A DNA stretch of 64,000 nt from Lachnospiraceae bacterium (lineage in GTDB: Bacteria; Bacillota; Clostridia; Lachnospirales; Lachnospiraceae): contig JAFUKH010000061.1 in NCBI GenBank assembly GCA_017467845.1, positions 1 to 64,000 of the forward strand, given 5' to 3'. Every line of letters begins with the position of its first letter. Positions within the stretch are counted from its first letter, which is position 1. A program made the translations under genes and the position numbers. The notes under the pieces are model-generated. The model was not told the origin of the DNA, did not search any database, and saw only the letters and a list, made by a program, of their open reading frames with translations. Of the stretch, positions 1 to 9,839 are shown piece by piece.

Positions 1-279
1 TGAACCAGGAATACAGAATGCCTGAAGACCCTCACCGATTGCTGCAGCAGCGTCAGCCGCTCTCTTACAACCTTTCTTGATTGCGATTGCAGCACCTACA
101 ATGTAAGCCCAGCAAGCGTTCTCAAAACAGATTGGCTGGATACCTTTGATCTGATTGTAAACATCAAGTCCAGCGTCTTTTGTAATTTTCTCAGCTTCTC
201 CAAGAGAAGCGATACCATAGCTATTTAAAACAGCATTAATCTGATTAATTCTTCTTTCATATGATTCAAATAAAGCCAT
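1..279 (-). CDS. GGGtGRT protein, N-terminal part (cut by window edge)
   Basis: The gene starts at an ATG at 279 with a strong GAGGAGG ribosome site upstream, and runs off the left edge after 93 codons. The visible N-terminus (MALFESYERRINQIN...) and the Ala/Gly-rich, Cys-containing stretch that follows match my memory of the GGGtGRT family, an uncharacterised family of anaerobic Firmicutes. The defining GGGtGRT motif is not in the visible part. It lies 18 bases after the NifU-like gene and is probably cotranscribed with it, which suggests a shared iron-sulfur or metal role. That role is inferred from context only. Confidence 0.7.
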   Translation of the reverse strand, partial: MALFESYERRINQINAVLNSYGIASLGEAEKITKDAGLDVYNQIKGIQPICFENACWAYIVGAAIAIKKGCKRAADAAAAIGEGLQAFCIPGS

Positions 280-297
280 TATAGTTCTCCTCCTCTA

Positions 298-1002
298 TTA
301 TTTCACTTCTTTATCAGTTCTAGGATCGATAATCTTAACAGCATCTGCTACACGACCATACTGACCGCAAGCCTTCTCATATGCTGTGTTAGGGTCATCA
401 CCCTTCTTGATGAAGTCTGTCATCTTACCAAGGCTTACGAACTTGTAACCAATAATCTGATTATCAGCATCAAGAGCGATACCTGTTACATATCCCTCTG
501 CCATTTCAAGATAACGAGGTCCCTTAGCCAATGTACCGTACATTGTACCAACCTGAGAACGAAGTCCCTTACCTAAATCTTCAAGACCAGCACCTACTGC
601 AAGTCCTTCTTCAGAGAATGCAGACTGAGAACGTCCGTAAACGATCTGTAAGAATAACTCTCTCATAGCGGTGTTGATAGCATCACATACAAGGTCAGTA
701 TTTAAAGCTTCCATAACAGTTCTGCCCGGAAGGATTTCAGCTGCCATAGCTGCTGAGTGAGTCATACCGGAACATCCGATAGTCTCAACCAATGCTTCCT
801 GAATGATACCCTCTTTAACATTTAAGGATAACTTACAAGCACCCTGCTGAGGAGCACACCAGCCCACACCATGTGTGAATCCGGAAATGTCTTTAACATC
901 TTTTACTTTAACCCATTTTGCTTCTTCTGGGATAGGAGCACAGCCGTGAGATACGCCCTGCGCTACTGGACACATTTCTTCAACTTCTTTTGAATAAATC
1001 AT
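298..1002 (-). CDS. NifU-like iron-sulfur scaffold-type protein
   Basis: This 234-residue protein carries a NifU/IscU N-terminal-like fold signature. GACKLSLNV at about residues 54-62 is followed by a GCSGMTHSAAMAAEILPG block, equivalent to the IscU segment around its second cluster-binding Cys. The C-terminal half has no standard NifU counterpart. An ATG at 1002 sits 6-7 bases after GAAAGGAG, which fixes the start. In this clade such proteins are annotated as iron-sulfur cluster assembly scaffold proteins and sit next to GGGtGRT genes, as here. Which clusters or clients it serves is unknown, and the third IscU Cys is not obvious. Confidence 0.7.
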   Translation of the reverse strand: MIYSKEVEEMCPVAQGVSHGCAPIPEEAKWVKVKDVKDISGFTHGVGWCAPQQGACKLSLNVKEGIIQEALVETIGCSGMTHSAAMAAEILPGRTVMEALNTDLVCDAINTAMRELFLQIVYGRSQSAFSEEGLAVGAGLEDLGKGLRSQVGTMYGTLAKGPRYLEMAEGYVTGIALDADNQIIGYKFVSLGKMTDFIKKGDDPNTAYEKACGQYGRVADAVKIIDPRTDKEVK

Positions 1003-1108
1003 GTGATATCTCCTTTCAAAATGATAAATCTTATCATATTCTCCTACATTCTCGCATATTCAGACAAAAAAATCTAGTCCTTTTTGTCAAAAAATTATCG
1101 AAACCAAC

Positions 1109-1768
1109 TTATTCCTTCGGAACAATATTCTTGCCATCCTTAAAAATGTGCTTTGCAGGAACAAAACCTCTTACACAAGAGGTAGGATAAACATTGGACT
1201 CTCTGCCGATCACGGTACCCGGATTCAGTACGCTGTTGCAGCCAACCTCTACGTTATCTCCCAGCATTGCTCCCATCTTTTTAAGTCCGGTCTCGAACTT
1301 CTCTTCCCCTGCCTTTACTACTACCAGAGTCTTGTCGCTCTTAACATTAGAAGTGATGGAACCGGCACCCATATGAGCCTTAAAGCCAAGTACACTATCG
1401 CCAACATAATTGTAATGCGGAACCTGCACTTTATTGAAAAGTACCACGTTCTTAAGCTCGGTAGAGTTCCCTACAACCGCTCCCTTACCAACGATTGCAT
1501 TGCCACGTACAAATGCACAGTGACGGATTTCAGCATCCTCATCAACAATGAGTGGACCATTGAGGCATGCGGTAGGAGCTACCTTTGCACTCTTGGCAAT
1601 CCAGATATTCTCTCCTCTCTTCTCGAATTTGTCCTCAGGAAGAGTATTTCCAAGCTCTACGATAAACCCGGAAATCTTTGGTAAAACCTCCCATGGATAG
1701 GTCACGCCATCAAACAGCTTTGCTGCTATGGTTTCATTTAAATCATACAGATTCTTGATTGTTAACAT
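1109..1768 (-). CDS. left-handed beta-helix (hexapeptide-repeat) protein, GlmU C-terminal-like
   Basis: A 219-residue protein whose middle is a run of hexapeptide turns (for example IVDEDAEIRHCAFV, AIVGKGAVVGNS, NVEVGCNSVLNPG), the hallmark of left-handed beta-helix acyltransferases and of the C-terminal domain of GlmU-type nucleotidyltransferases. No N-terminal nucleotidyltransferase domain is present, so it may be a stand-alone acetyltransferase or binding protein. I chose the ATG at 1768 because an AGAGAGG ribosome site lies 8 bases before it. The start overlaps the topB end by 26 bases, so the two are probably translated together. The substrate cannot be told from sequence. Confidence 0.65.
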   Translation of the reverse strand: MLTIKNLYDLNETIAAKLFDGVTYPWEVLPKISGFIVELGNTLPEDKFEKRGENIWIAKSAKVAPTACLNGPLIVDEDAEIRHCAFVRGNAIVGKGAVVGNSTELKNVVLFNKVQVPHYNYVGDSVLGFKAHMGAGSITSNVKSDKTLVVVKAGEEKFETGLKKMGAMLGDNVEVGCNSVLNPGTVIGRESNVYPTSCVRGFVPAKHIFKDGKNIVPKE

Positions 1769-4700
1769 TTTTGTTTTCCTCTCTTTCTTCAAAATCAAAT
1801 ACTACTCTGTCTTCTTCATTCATCTTCAGATACGCATCAAAGAGATTGCCGCTCTTGGACGTAAATCCGGTTACTTTCTCCCTGGTTTTACCCTCGGTCA
1901 AAAGCTCTGAAACCGTACTTTCCTCTAAGACCTTCCCTGCGATGGTATATGGTAATCTGAACTTACATTCACATATGTAGTTCTTAAGATTTCTCTTTAA
2001 TTTATTTTGACATTTGGGACAGGAAATCTGCGTTTCCACAGCTTCTCCTTCTCCAAAATCAAATACAATTTTACCTTCCTGATTTACCTTTAAGACAGCA
2101 GAAAACATCATCCCGGTCTTCGCCACAAATTTATCGATAACATCGGTCTTCCCTTCCGTAAGGAGCTGCTTTACCTGCTTTTCATTAAGAGACACTCCTG
2201 CGATTTTACCAATGTTAAACTTGCAGCTATCTTCCTTCTCCCTTTCACTATTGATGCAGCGGTAACCATAAGGGGTAATCACTATCTCCCCGCCACAGAC
2301 AGGACATTTCACGTCCTTGACTCTCTTTTCTTCCAAATCCTCAAAATCAAATTTCAGACCGGTTACTTTACCTTCTTCATCCTTACTTAAAACAACTCTG
2401 GCATCAAATTTCTTGCCTGACTTAGACTTAAAACCATAAATTGTGGAGGTTCTTCCGTTTAACAAAAGTTCCTTTACCTGCGCCTCACTCAAATCCTTGG
2501 AAGCCATCTTTCCGATGGAGAACCTACAGCTCTCCGGATTATCCTTCTGAAACTTTAGACACCCATAACCAAAGCTGTTTTTCGCAATTTCGCCTCCGCA
2601 CAAGGGACAACTCACATCCTTTATCACTTTGGCTTCTACGGATTCAAAATCAAAATTGATTCTGTGCGATCCTTCTTCGTCCTTCTCCAGAACCAGACAG
2701 GCATCAAACTTTTTACCGGCTTTGGATTTAAAGCCATAAATAGTGGATGTTTTTCCTTCCGTCAGGAGCTCCTTTACCTGTGCTTCTGTTAAATCCTTAG
2801 AGGCGATCTTCCCAATGGAAAATTTACAACTGTTCGGGTCATCCTTTTTATAATTCAGACATCCGTAGCCAAAGCTGTTTTTTGCGATTTCGCCTCCACA
2901 GGAAGGACACTTAACATCTTTGACAACCTTTGCCTCCACCTCATCAAAATCAAATACGATTCTGGGAGGCTGCCCTTCCTCTTTTTCCAGTACCAGACAG
3001 GCATCAAATTTCTTCCCGGACTTAGACTTAAACCCACGAATTGTCTGAGTCTTGCCGTTTAATAACAGCTCTTTCACTTGCGTCTGATTTAAGTCTTTAT
3101 TGGCAATCTTACCAATGGCAAATTTACAGCTGTTCTTATCATCTATACTAAAATTAGAACAGCCATAGCCAAAGGATTTCACCAACATATCTCCGCCGCA
3201 GGCGGGGCATTTTACCCCTTCTACCACTTCCGGTTCACTTTGAAAATCATTAAAAGAAATATTTATCTTCCCGTCCTCTTCCTTTTTCATGCAAAGAGAA
3301 GCCGCAAATTTCTTCTTATTCTTGGATACAAAACCATCAATCAGCTTCGTCTTCCCGGTAGTAATCAGTTCCTTAAAATCATCCTCAGAAATCACCACGC
3401 CCGCAATACTACCTACGTTGAATTTACATCCATTTTCCTTGTTCCAGTAATTGCTGCAGCCATAACCAAAGGATGTGGTTGTCAGTTCGCCGCCGCAAGC
3501 AGGACAGGGAATTCCCAGAGGCTTTCGGGTGGCAATTCCTTTGGATTCTTTCCCGGTAAAACGGTTAATCTGCCGAGCAATGTTTTCTGTTAAGTCACTG
3601 TCAATCATTGCTAGTGTCTCACTGCGGATATATTCCTCCAGCTTCTCCCGGTACTGCTCCATGATAACACTACCATTTACAATACCCTCCAGCCCCTTTT
3701 CCCATGATGCTGTCATCTTGGGATTTAAAAGGGTCGGTACCGACATACTTACCACCTCGTAAATCATCTCACCAAGATTCTCCGGTGAAAGCACCTGCGT
3801 TTTTTTATTTAGATTAATATATCCGACTCTGATAAGCTTCTTAATAATCTCCGCTCTGGTTGCACTGGTTCCGATACCGGTATTCTTTATCTGGGCACGA
3901 AGCTCTTCATCTTCAATCAGATTACCTGCGTTTTCCATGGCCAGAATAATAGTACCTGAGGTATAACGCTTGGGCGGTGAAGTCTTACCTTCTTTGATAG
4001 AGTATGAATCTACAGAAAGCTCATCCCCCTGCTTTAACTTATCTGCCAGCTCAAGGAGCTTTGCCTTTTGTGCTTCATTCTCTTCCTCCGGATCACTGCT
4101 CTTTGGTACACCACTGATTTCCATATATCCCTTGGACTTCAGTACTTTAGAGGATGTAAAGAACTGTTCATCCTTTACCTTCACCACAAGCTTCACTGTC
4201 ATATATTCCGCAGGCGGATAAAAAATGCTTAAGAAACGCCTGTTAATCAGGTTAAATACGTCCACATGAAGCTGTGACAGACCGGAAAGTCCACTAATCT
4301 GTCCGGTAGGAATGATTGCATAGTGGTCTGTAATCTTGGAATCATCTGCATATTGTGTCTTATCCAGACCATTATATAGATGACTATCCAGAATCTTCTG
4401 CACAAACTTCTGGGTAGGTTCGTATTCCTTTAGCTTATATAAATTCTTACGAATCTCCTTTGCTACCGCCGTAGAAAGCACACGAGCATCTGTTCTGGGA
4501 TAGGTAGTACATTTTCTCTCATACAAATCCTGAGCAATCTGCAGAGTCTCATCAGGACTGATTTTAAAAAGCTTAGAGCACTCTGCCTGAAGCTCCGCCA
4601 GGTTAAATAGAAGCGGCGCCTTTTTCTTAGAAAGATTCTTCTCGATAGAAGCAACTGTAGCTTTCTCCCCGGTCAACTCATCAATGAGCTGTTTCGCAGT

Positions 4701-5504
4701 CTCCTCTTTCTTAAATCCGTTCTCCTTGTATAAAAGGGGTGAATTAAAGTACTTGGACTTTTCTACTGCCTTCCACTCTGCAGCAATCTTATCCTCTGTA
4801 AAGTTACCGATTACGCGATAAAAAGGCGTCTCCACAAAGTCCCTTATTTCACGCTCCCTGATAACAATCATACCCAGCACACAGGTCATAACACGACCTA
4901 CCGCAATGGCGGTATAAGACTTGGTAGCCGCAGCATCATTTAAAAGCTTACCATACTTCACAGAAAGAACTCTGGAGAAGTTAATGCCCAGCGCATAATC
5001 CTCGATAGTACGCATAATGCCGGATTTACCTAAGTTATCGTAGTCTGACATAGGTCTCGCTTCGTTGATACCCCTGCGGATTTCCTCATCGGTCTGGGAA
5101 TCAATCCAGACTCTTCGTTCCTCCATTCCCTCACGGACACCACCAAATTTACGAATATTCTCCTCGATGGTCTGACCTTCTTTTCCGGAGTCTCCCGCCC
5201 AATATACAACAGAGATATCTTCTCTATGTAACAAAGAATGTACGGTTTCATACTGCTGTCTTACGTTATCAATAACACCATATTTATAATTCTCCGGTAG
5301 AAAAGGTAAATCCTCTAATCGCCATTTCTTATACTTCTCATCATAGGCCTCCGGATAAAGCATTTCCACCAGATGACCTACGCACCAAGAAATCACATAT
5401 TCATCATTTTCAATATATCCGTTCCCACGACCTGCGACACCAAGTACTCGGGCAAAATCCCGGGCAACGGATGGTTTCTCAGTTATAATTAATTTTTTTG
5501 CCAC
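1743..5504 (-). CDS. topB: DNA topoisomerase III with six zinc-ribbon repeats
   Basis: A type IA topoisomerase of 1253 residues, far longer than the roughly 650-730 residues usual for TopB. The N-terminal Toprim domain shows ITEKPSVA and AGDSGKEGQ. The active-site Tyr lies in TTYPRTDAR. The catalytic core ends near residue 660 and is followed by six tandem copies of a roughly 95-residue unit, each beginning with a CPxCGG-type zinc ribbon. The start is a GTG at 5504, eight bases after AAGGAG. An upstream ATG at 5537 lacks a ribosome site. The enzyme relaxes or decatenates DNA, and the repeats probably add single-strand DNA binding. Confidence 0.93.
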   Translation of the reverse strand: MAKKLIITEKPSVARDFARVLGVAGRGNGYIENDEYVISWCVGHLVEMLYPEAYDEKYKKWRLEDLPFLPENYKYGVIDNVRQQYETVHSLLHREDISVVYWAGDSGKEGQTIEENIRKFGGVREGMEERRVWIDSQTDEEIRRGINEARPMSDYDNLGKSGIMRTIEDYALGINFSRVLSVKYGKLLNDAAATKSYTAIAVGRVMTCVLGMIVIREREIRDFVETPFYRVIGNFTEDKIAAEWKAVEKSKYFNSPLLYKENGFKKEETAKQLIDELTGEKATVASIEKNLSKKKAPLLFNLAELQAECSKLFKISPDETLQIAQDLYERKCTTYPRTDARVLSTAVAKEIRKNLYKLKEYEPTQKFVQKILDSHLYNGLDKTQYADDSKITDHYAIIPTGQISGLSGLSQLHVDVFNLINRRFLSIFYPPAEYMTVKLVVKVKDEQFFTSSKVLKSKGYMEISGVPKSSDPEEENEAQKAKLLELADKLKQGDELSVDSYSIKEGKTSPPKRYTSGTIILAMENAGNLIEDEELRAQIKNTGIGTSATRAEIIKKLIRVGYINLNKKTQVLSPENLGEMIYEVVSMSVPTLLNPKMTASWEKGLEGIVNGSVIMEQYREKLEEYIRSETLAMIDSDLTENIARQINRFTGKESKGIATRKPLGIPCPACGGELTTTSFGYGCSNYWNKENGCKFNVGSIAGVVISEDDFKELITTGKTKLIDGFVSKNKKKFAASLCMKKEEDGKINISFNDFQSEPEVVEGVKCPACGGDMLVKSFGYGCSNFSIDDKNSCKFAIGKIANKDLNQTQVKELLLNGKTQTIRGFKSKSGKKFDACLVLEKEEGQPPRIVFDFDEVEAKVVKDVKCPSCGGEIAKNSFGYGCLNYKKDDPNSCKFSIGKIASKDLTEAQVKELLTEGKTSTIYGFKSKAGKKFDACLVLEKDEEGSHRINFDFESVEAKVIKDVSCPLCGGEIAKNSFGYGCLKFQKDNPESCRFSIGKMASKDLSEAQVKELLLNGRTSTIYGFKSKSGKKFDARVVLSKDEEGKVTGLKFDFEDLEEKRVKDVKCPVCGGEIVITPYGYRCINSEREKEDSCKFNIGKIAGVSLNEKQVKQLLTEGKTDVIDKFVAKTGMMFSAVLKVNQEGKIVFDFGEGEAVETQISCPKCQNKLKRNLKNYICECKFRLPYTIAGKVLEESTVSELLTEGKTREKVTGFTSKSGNLFDAYLKMNEEDRVVFDFEEREENKNVNNQESV
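1770..3506 (-). repeat. six coding repeats in the topB C-terminus
   Basis: Six in-frame units of about 95 codons, each with CPxCGG, GYGCxN, SCKF(S/N)IGKIA, VKELL, GKT and GFKSKxGKKFDA blocks. Units two to four are the most alike and were probably duplicated recently. The last unit is the most diverged (CPKC...CECKF). The pattern fits the topoisomerase C-terminal repeat plus zinc-ribbon arrangement. Confidence 0.85.
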
Positions 5505-5543
5505 TAAACTAGCTCCTTGAAATTGATGTGTTTTCAAAAATCA

Positions 5544-5622
5544 GAATCTAGGCATAATAACTCAAATAAGGGCGACTTGCCGCTGCATCGGAGTCCCTTT
5601 TTGAGTTATTATGATTAGATTC
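5544..5622. repeat. long imperfect intergenic hairpin before topB
   Basis: Arms 5544-5566 and 5600-5622 are inverted copies (GAATCTA, then CATAATAACTCAAA, against their complements) with a two-base bulge. Further pairing (GACT/AGTC, GGG/CCC) reaches into the loop. On the minus strand it is followed by GATTTTTG, so it could terminate or attenuate transcription entering topB. It lies between the asd terminator and the topB start. Confidence 0.6.
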
Positions 5623-5641
5623 GTAGCATTGGTACAAATAA

Positions 5642-5664
5642 GAGGGTGTGATTATTCACACCCT
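5642..5664 (-). terminator. hairpin terminator after asd
   Basis: A perfect 10-bp stem (GAGGGTGTGA with TCACACCCTC) and a 3-base loop lie 16 bases beyond the asd stop codon. The run of T after it is short (TTATTTG), so termination may be incomplete. Confidence 0.7.
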
Positions 5665-5679
5665 CCCGCATTATATCAC

Positions 5680-6765
5680 TTATTTCTTTGTAATGTAACC
5701 CTGAGCTTTTAATAACTCTGCGCAAAGTACAGCACCACCCGCTGCACCTCTTACGGTGTTGTGAGAAAGTCCTACAAACTTCCAATCATATACGCTATCC
5801 TCACGAATACGTCCAACGCTTACACCCATACCGTTCTCATAATCAACATCAAGCTTAACCTGAGGTCTGTTGTCCTCTTCCAAATACTGGATGAACTGCT
5901 TAGGAGCACTTGGAAGATTTAATTCCTGAGGTGCACCTGAGAAGTTTACAAGCTTTTCGATTAACTGCTCTTTGGTAGGTTTCTTCTTAAACTTAACAAA
6001 TACAGCTGCAGTATGTCCGTTTAATACAGGTACACGGATACACTGACAGGTAATTACAGGGCTGGTAGCCGGCTTAATTACGCCATCTTCAATGGTACCC
6101 CAGATTCTAAGAGGCTCTTTCTCGCTCTTCTCTTCCTCGCCGCCGATATAAGGGATAATGTTCTCAACCATTTCCGGCCAATCCTTAAAAGTCTTACCTG
6201 CACCGGAGATTGCCTGATAAGTAGTTGCTACTACCTCATATGGCTCGAACTCCTTCCAAGCGGTAAGTACAGGAGCATAGCTCTGGATAGAACAGTTTGG
6301 CTTAACTGCTACGAAACCTCTGGTGGTTCCCAGACGCTTCTTCTGGAAGTCGATAACCTTCATATGGTCAGGATTAATCTCAGGTACTACCATAGGAACA
6401 TCAGGTGTCCATCTGTGAGCACTGTTGTTAGAAACTACAGGAGTCTCAGTCTTAGCGTAATCTTCCTCAATCTTCTTAATCTCTTCCTTAGTCATATCTA
6501 CTGCAGAGAATACGAAGTCGACCTCAGCTGCAACCTTCTCCACTTCATTAACGTTCATAACTACGATATTCTTAACAGCTTCCGGCATAGGAGTAGTCAT
6601 TTTCCAACGATCACCAACTGCCTCTGCATAGGTCTTACCTGCACTTCTAGGGCTTGCTGCGATAGTAGTTACCTCGAACCAAGGATGGTTCTCAAGAAGA
6701 GAAATAAATCTCTGTCCAACCATACCGGTTCCGCCTAAAATACCAACTTTTAATTTTTCACTCAT
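5680..6765 (-). CDS. asd: aspartate-semialdehyde dehydrogenase
   Basis: The 361-residue enzyme reduces aspartyl phosphate to aspartate semialdehyde, the branch point to lysine/diaminopimelate, threonine and methionine. The N-terminal [13 protein letters not shown] is the NADP-binding loop. The catalytic Cys is C158 in KPNCSIQ, and [11 protein letters not shown] closes the C-terminus. The sequence resembles the archaeal/fungal-type branch of the family more than the E. coli type. It follows argH after 21 bases and is probably cotranscribed with it. A hairpin terminator follows. Confidence 0.95.
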   Translation of the reverse strand: MSEKLKVGILGGTGMVGQRFISLLENHPWFEVTTIAASPRSAGKTYAEAVGDRWKMTTPMPEAVKNIVVMNVNEVEKVAAEVDFVFSAVDMTKEEIKKIEEDYAKTETPVVSNNSAHRWTPDVPMVVPEINPDHMKVIDFQKKRLGTTRGFVAVKPNCSIQSYAPVLTAWKEFEPYEVVATTYQAISGAGKTFKDWPEMVENIIPYIGGEEEKSEKEPLRIWGTIEDGVIKPATSPVITCQCIRVPVLNGHTAAVFVKFKKKPTKEQLIEKLVNFSGAPQELNLPSAPKQFIQYLEEDNRPQVKLDVDYENGMGVSVGRIREDSVYDWKFVGLSHNTVRGAAGGAVLCAELLKAQGYITKK

Positions 6766-6786
6766 TTTTCATTTCCTCCTCATGCA

Positions 6787-8166
6787 TTAATCTTCCGCAA
6801 GATACTCTTTGGAAGCTTTAATAACTTTATTCATTACCTCCATACCCGGTGCACCTAAAGTTAATCTCTTCTCCACACAGGTCTGAAGGGAAATTGCATC
6901 ATAGATGTCTTCTTCAAACTTATCACAAATACTCTTAAGCTCATCTAAAGATAAATCATCGATGGCACAATTTTTATCAATACAATATAAAACAAGCTGA
7001 CCGATAATACCATGAGCATCTCTGAAAGGCACTCCCTTTAATACCAGATAATCTGCTGCATCCGTAGCATTGGTAAAGCCACCCAATGCGCTCTTAGCCA
7101 TTTTATCTTTTCTAAACTTCATGGTCTTAATCATACCGGTAAAGAGCATCAGACAGTTCTGGGCTGTCTCCATGGCATCAAATGCCACCTCCTTATCCTC
7201 CTGCATATCTTTATTATATGCAAGGGGTAAGCCTTTCATGGTAGTTAAAAGGCTCATCAGTGCCCCGTACACTCTTCCGGTCTTACCACGAACCAGCTCA
7301 GCAATATCAGGGTTCTTCTTCTGCGGCATGATACTGCTTCCGGTAGAATATGCATCGTCAATTTCTACAAATTGATATTCATTGGTGTTCCAGATAATGA
7401 TTTCCTCGGAAAATCTGCTCAGATGCATCATAATCATGGAAAGTGCAGATAAAAACTCAATCAGATAATCTCTGTCAGACACAGAATCCATACTGTTTAA
7501 GGTAGGTCCGGCAAATCCGAGGAGCTCTGCGGTGTATTCTCTATCTAACGGATATGTAGTACCCGCCATAGCACCGGCTCCCAGCGGACAATAATTCATA
7601 CGATTATAAATGTCTTTAAGTCTGGAGCGGTCTCTCTTAAACATCTCAAAATATGCACCATAGTGATGTGCAAGGGTGGTTGGTTGCGCCTTCTGAAGAT
7701 GGGTAAAGCCCGGCATGTAGGTCTCCACATTCTCTTCCATTGTGGTTAAAATCGCCTCTAACAGCTCCTTTAAAAGAGCATCCGTATTCTTTACCTGCTC
7801 TCTGGTATAAAGTCTCATGTCCAGAGCCACCTGATCGTTACGGCTTCTACCTGTATGCAAACGCTTACCTGCTTCACCGATGCGCTCAATCAGATTTGCC
7901 TCCACAAAACTGTGGATATCCTCATACTTAGGGTCAATCTCAAGTGCTCCCCTTTCCACATCTGCAAGGATGCCTTCCAAACCTTTTATAATGGCTTCCT
8001 TATCCTCCACGGTAAGAATCCCCTGCTTTGCAAGCATGGTCACGTGAGCAATACTTCCCTGAATATCCTGTTTGTACAGTTTCTTGTCAAAATTAATGGA
8101 CGCATTGAAGTCATAAACCATCTGGTCTGTATCTTTGGTAAAGCGTCCGCCCCACAAACTGGCCAT
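6787..8166 (-). CDS. argH: argininosuccinate lyase
   Basis: This 459-residue enzyme splits argininosuccinate into arginine and fumarate, the last step of arginine synthesis. It begins with the typical [11 protein letters not shown], has [12 protein letters not shown], and carries the fumarase/aspartase superfamily signature [12 protein letters not shown]. Length is normal for the family. It heads an argH-asd unit with its own promoter at 8199-8227. argG is not nearby, so the arginine pathway is scattered in this genome. Confidence 0.97.
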   Translation of the reverse strand: MASLWGGRFTKDTDQMVYDFNASINFDKKLYKQDIQGSIAHVTMLAKQGILTVEDKEAIIKGLEGILADVERGALEIDPKYEDIHSFVEANLIERIGEAGKRLHTGRSRNDQVALDMRLYTREQVKNTDALLKELLEAILTTMEENVETYMPGFTHLQKAQPTTLAHHYGAYFEMFKRDRSRLKDIYNRMNYCPLGAGAMAGTTYPLDREYTAELLGFAGPTLNSMDSVSDRDYLIEFLSALSMIMMHLSRFSEEIIIWNTNEYQFVEIDDAYSTGSSIMPQKKNPDIAELVRGKTGRVYGALMSLLTTMKGLPLAYNKDMQEDKEVAFDAMETAQNCLMLFTGMIKTMKFRKDKMAKSALGGFTNATDAADYLVLKGVPFRDAHGIIGQLVLYCIDKNCAIDDLSLDELKSICDKFEEDIYDAISLQTCVEKRLTLGAPGMEVMNKVIKASKEYLAED

Positions 8167-8198
8167 AGTTATTCCTCTTTTCTCGTTTACTTTGAATA

Positions 8199-8227
8199 GT
8201 TATATCACATTTGACACTTTAATGCAA
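8199..8227 (-). promoter_or_regulatory. SigA-type promoter of argH
   Basis: TTGCAT, a 17-base spacer, then TATAAC on the minus strand. The predicted start site is about 25 bases before the argH start codon. Confidence 0.65.
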
Positions 8228-8269
8228 TAGAGTGAATATACTAAAATAAACAGAAAAAAGAGTAGTCTT

Positions 8270-9049
8270 ATGTCCAAAAATATCTTAAGTCTTCATAATA
8301 TCAGTTACTCCTATCACACAATCCAAGGGGAAACAAAAGCCTTGAAGGATATCTCCTTTGATTTACAGCAAGGAGAATTCCTGGCAATTGTTGGTCCCAG
8401 CGGATGTGGTAAAACAACCCTTCTTTCCATCATTGCCGGACTTCTCACACCGCAGTCGGGCACCATTGTACTTCCCCACAATAGCAAGGATATGCGCAGT
8501 TCCATCGGATATATGCTACAGCGCGACCATCTTTTTTCATGGAGAACCATCTACCAAAATGCCATTCTTGGTCTGGAAATTCAAAACAAGCTATCAGATA
8601 GAACAAAAGCATATGTAGAGCATCTTTTAGAAGAATATGAGCTGGCCGATTTCTCAGACAAATATCCGGACCAGCTTTCCGGTGGTATGAAGCAGCGTGT
8701 TGCCCTGATTCGTACACTGGCTCTTAATCCGGACATTCTCCTTCTGGATGAGCCCTTTTCCGCACTGGATTATCAAACACGACTGAATGTATCGGATGAC
8801 ATCTGTAAACGCATTCGAAAAGCAGGTAAAACAGTCATCCTGATTACTCATGATTTATCGGAAGCAATCAGTCTGTCTGACCGGATTCTGGTGCTCTCGA
8901 AACGACCCTCTACCATCAAATACGAACTAAATATCGAACTGGACAACGAACACAGACATCCGGTACGTTCTCGCACCATACCAGAGTTCGGCAAGTATTT
9001 CAATATTTTATGGGAGGAATTGCAAAATGAATCAGACAGTATTAACTAA
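8270..9049 (+). CDS. ABC transporter ATP-binding protein (nitrate/sulfonate/taurine type)
   Basis: A 259-residue ATPase with Walker A GPSGCGKTT, Q-loop (YMLQRDHLF), signature LSGGMKQR, Walker B ILLLDEPFSALD and the H-loop ITHD. It is closest in type to SsuB/TauB-like importers. The ribosome site is weak. It overlaps the permease gene by 23 bases, so the two are coupled. No substrate-binding protein is adjacent on either side, so the substrate (sulfonate, nitrate, pyrimidine precursor or other) cannot be named. Confidence 0.85.
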   Translation: MSKNILSLHNISYSYHTIQGETKALKDISFDLQQGEFLAIVGPSGCGKTTLLSIIAGLLTPQSGTIVLPHNSKDMRSSIGYMLQRDHLFSWRTIYQNAILGLEIQNKLSDRTKAYVEHLLEEYELADFSDKYPDQLSGGMKQRVALIRTLALNPDILLLDEPFSALDYQTRLNVSDDICKRIRKAGKTVILITHDLSEAISLSDRILVLSKRPSTIKYELNIELDNEHRHPVRSRTIPEFGKYFNILWEELQNESDSIN

Positions 9050-9839
9050 TCAGGAGCTTTTTGTAAAATCTCATAAAAGACATCATTTTCTGGTTGGCTT
9101 TTATCGGATTATGCTTTTTGTAGCTTTTCTTACCTTATGGGAATACAGCTCTGTTACCGGACTGATAGACAGCTTTTTCTTTTCAAGTCCAAGTGGTATT
9201 ATCTCTTGCATCTACAGGTTGGCCACGCAGGAAGAGCTTTTCTTTCATATATCTACCACACTTTTTGAAACAACCGTAAGCTTTCTGCTTGTGATGTTCG
9301 TCAGTCTTCTCACCGCTACACTGCTATGGTATTCCGACTACTTTTCCGAAATTCTGGAGCCTTATCTGGTTATCCTAAACAGCTTACCAAAGTCTGCCCT
9401 TGCTCCACTATTAATCGTATGGCTGGGTACCGGCACAAAGACCATTATTATCGCCGGAATCTCCGTGGCAATTTTCGGCTCCATCATCAGTGTATACACC
9501 GGTTTTAAACAAACTGATAAGGATAAAATCATGCTTATTGAGACGCTGGGCGGCAATCGTATAGACGCTTTCGTCAAACTGATTCTTCCCTCCGCACTAC
9601 CTCAGCTTATCAGCATTGCAAAAATTAATATTGGTCTTTCTCTTGTAGGTGTTATTATCGGAGAATTTCTTGCTGCGAGAAGGGGGCTCGGATATCTGAT
9701 CATCTATGGTTCACAAGTTTTCAAGCTTGATATGGTGATTTCCTCCATTCTAATTCTTTGTCTGATTGCCTTTGCATTTTATAAAATCATTCAATTCTTT
9801 GAGCATAATCAAAAAAAGAAGAACCACGCTCCCTTATAA
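9027..9839 (+). CDS. ABC transporter permease (SsuC/TauC family)
   Basis: A 270-residue membrane protein with about six hydrophobic segments and a permease loop ETLGGNRIDAFVKLILPSALP, the EAA-type contact with the ATPase. PKSALAPLLIVWLGTGTKT is typical of the nitrate/sulfonate/taurine family. A GGAGG site precedes the ATG at 9027, inside the end of the ATPase gene. The stop codon falls within the shared hairpin at 9821-9851. With the preceding ATPase it forms the membrane core of an importer that must recruit a binding protein encoded elsewhere. Confidence 0.85.
   Translation: MNQTVLTNQELFVKSHKRHHFLVGFYRIMLFVAFLTLWEYSSVTGLIDSFFFSSPSGIISCIYRLATQEELFFHISTTLFETTVSFLLVMFVSLLTATLLWYSDYFSEILEPYLVILNSLPKSALAPLLIVWLGTGTKTIIIAGISVAIFGSIISVYTGFKQTDKDKIMLIETLGGNRIDAFVKLILPSALPQLISIAKINIGLSLVGVIIGEFLAARRGLGYLIIYGSQVFKLDMVISSILILCLIAFAFYKIIQFFEHNQKKKNHAPL

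Noticed and set aside
1743..5504. TopB considered inactive because the Toprim DxD reads DSG
   Set aside because: As I recall them, Firmicute TopB proteins often read DAG or similar here, and the active-site Tyr and other core motifs are intact.
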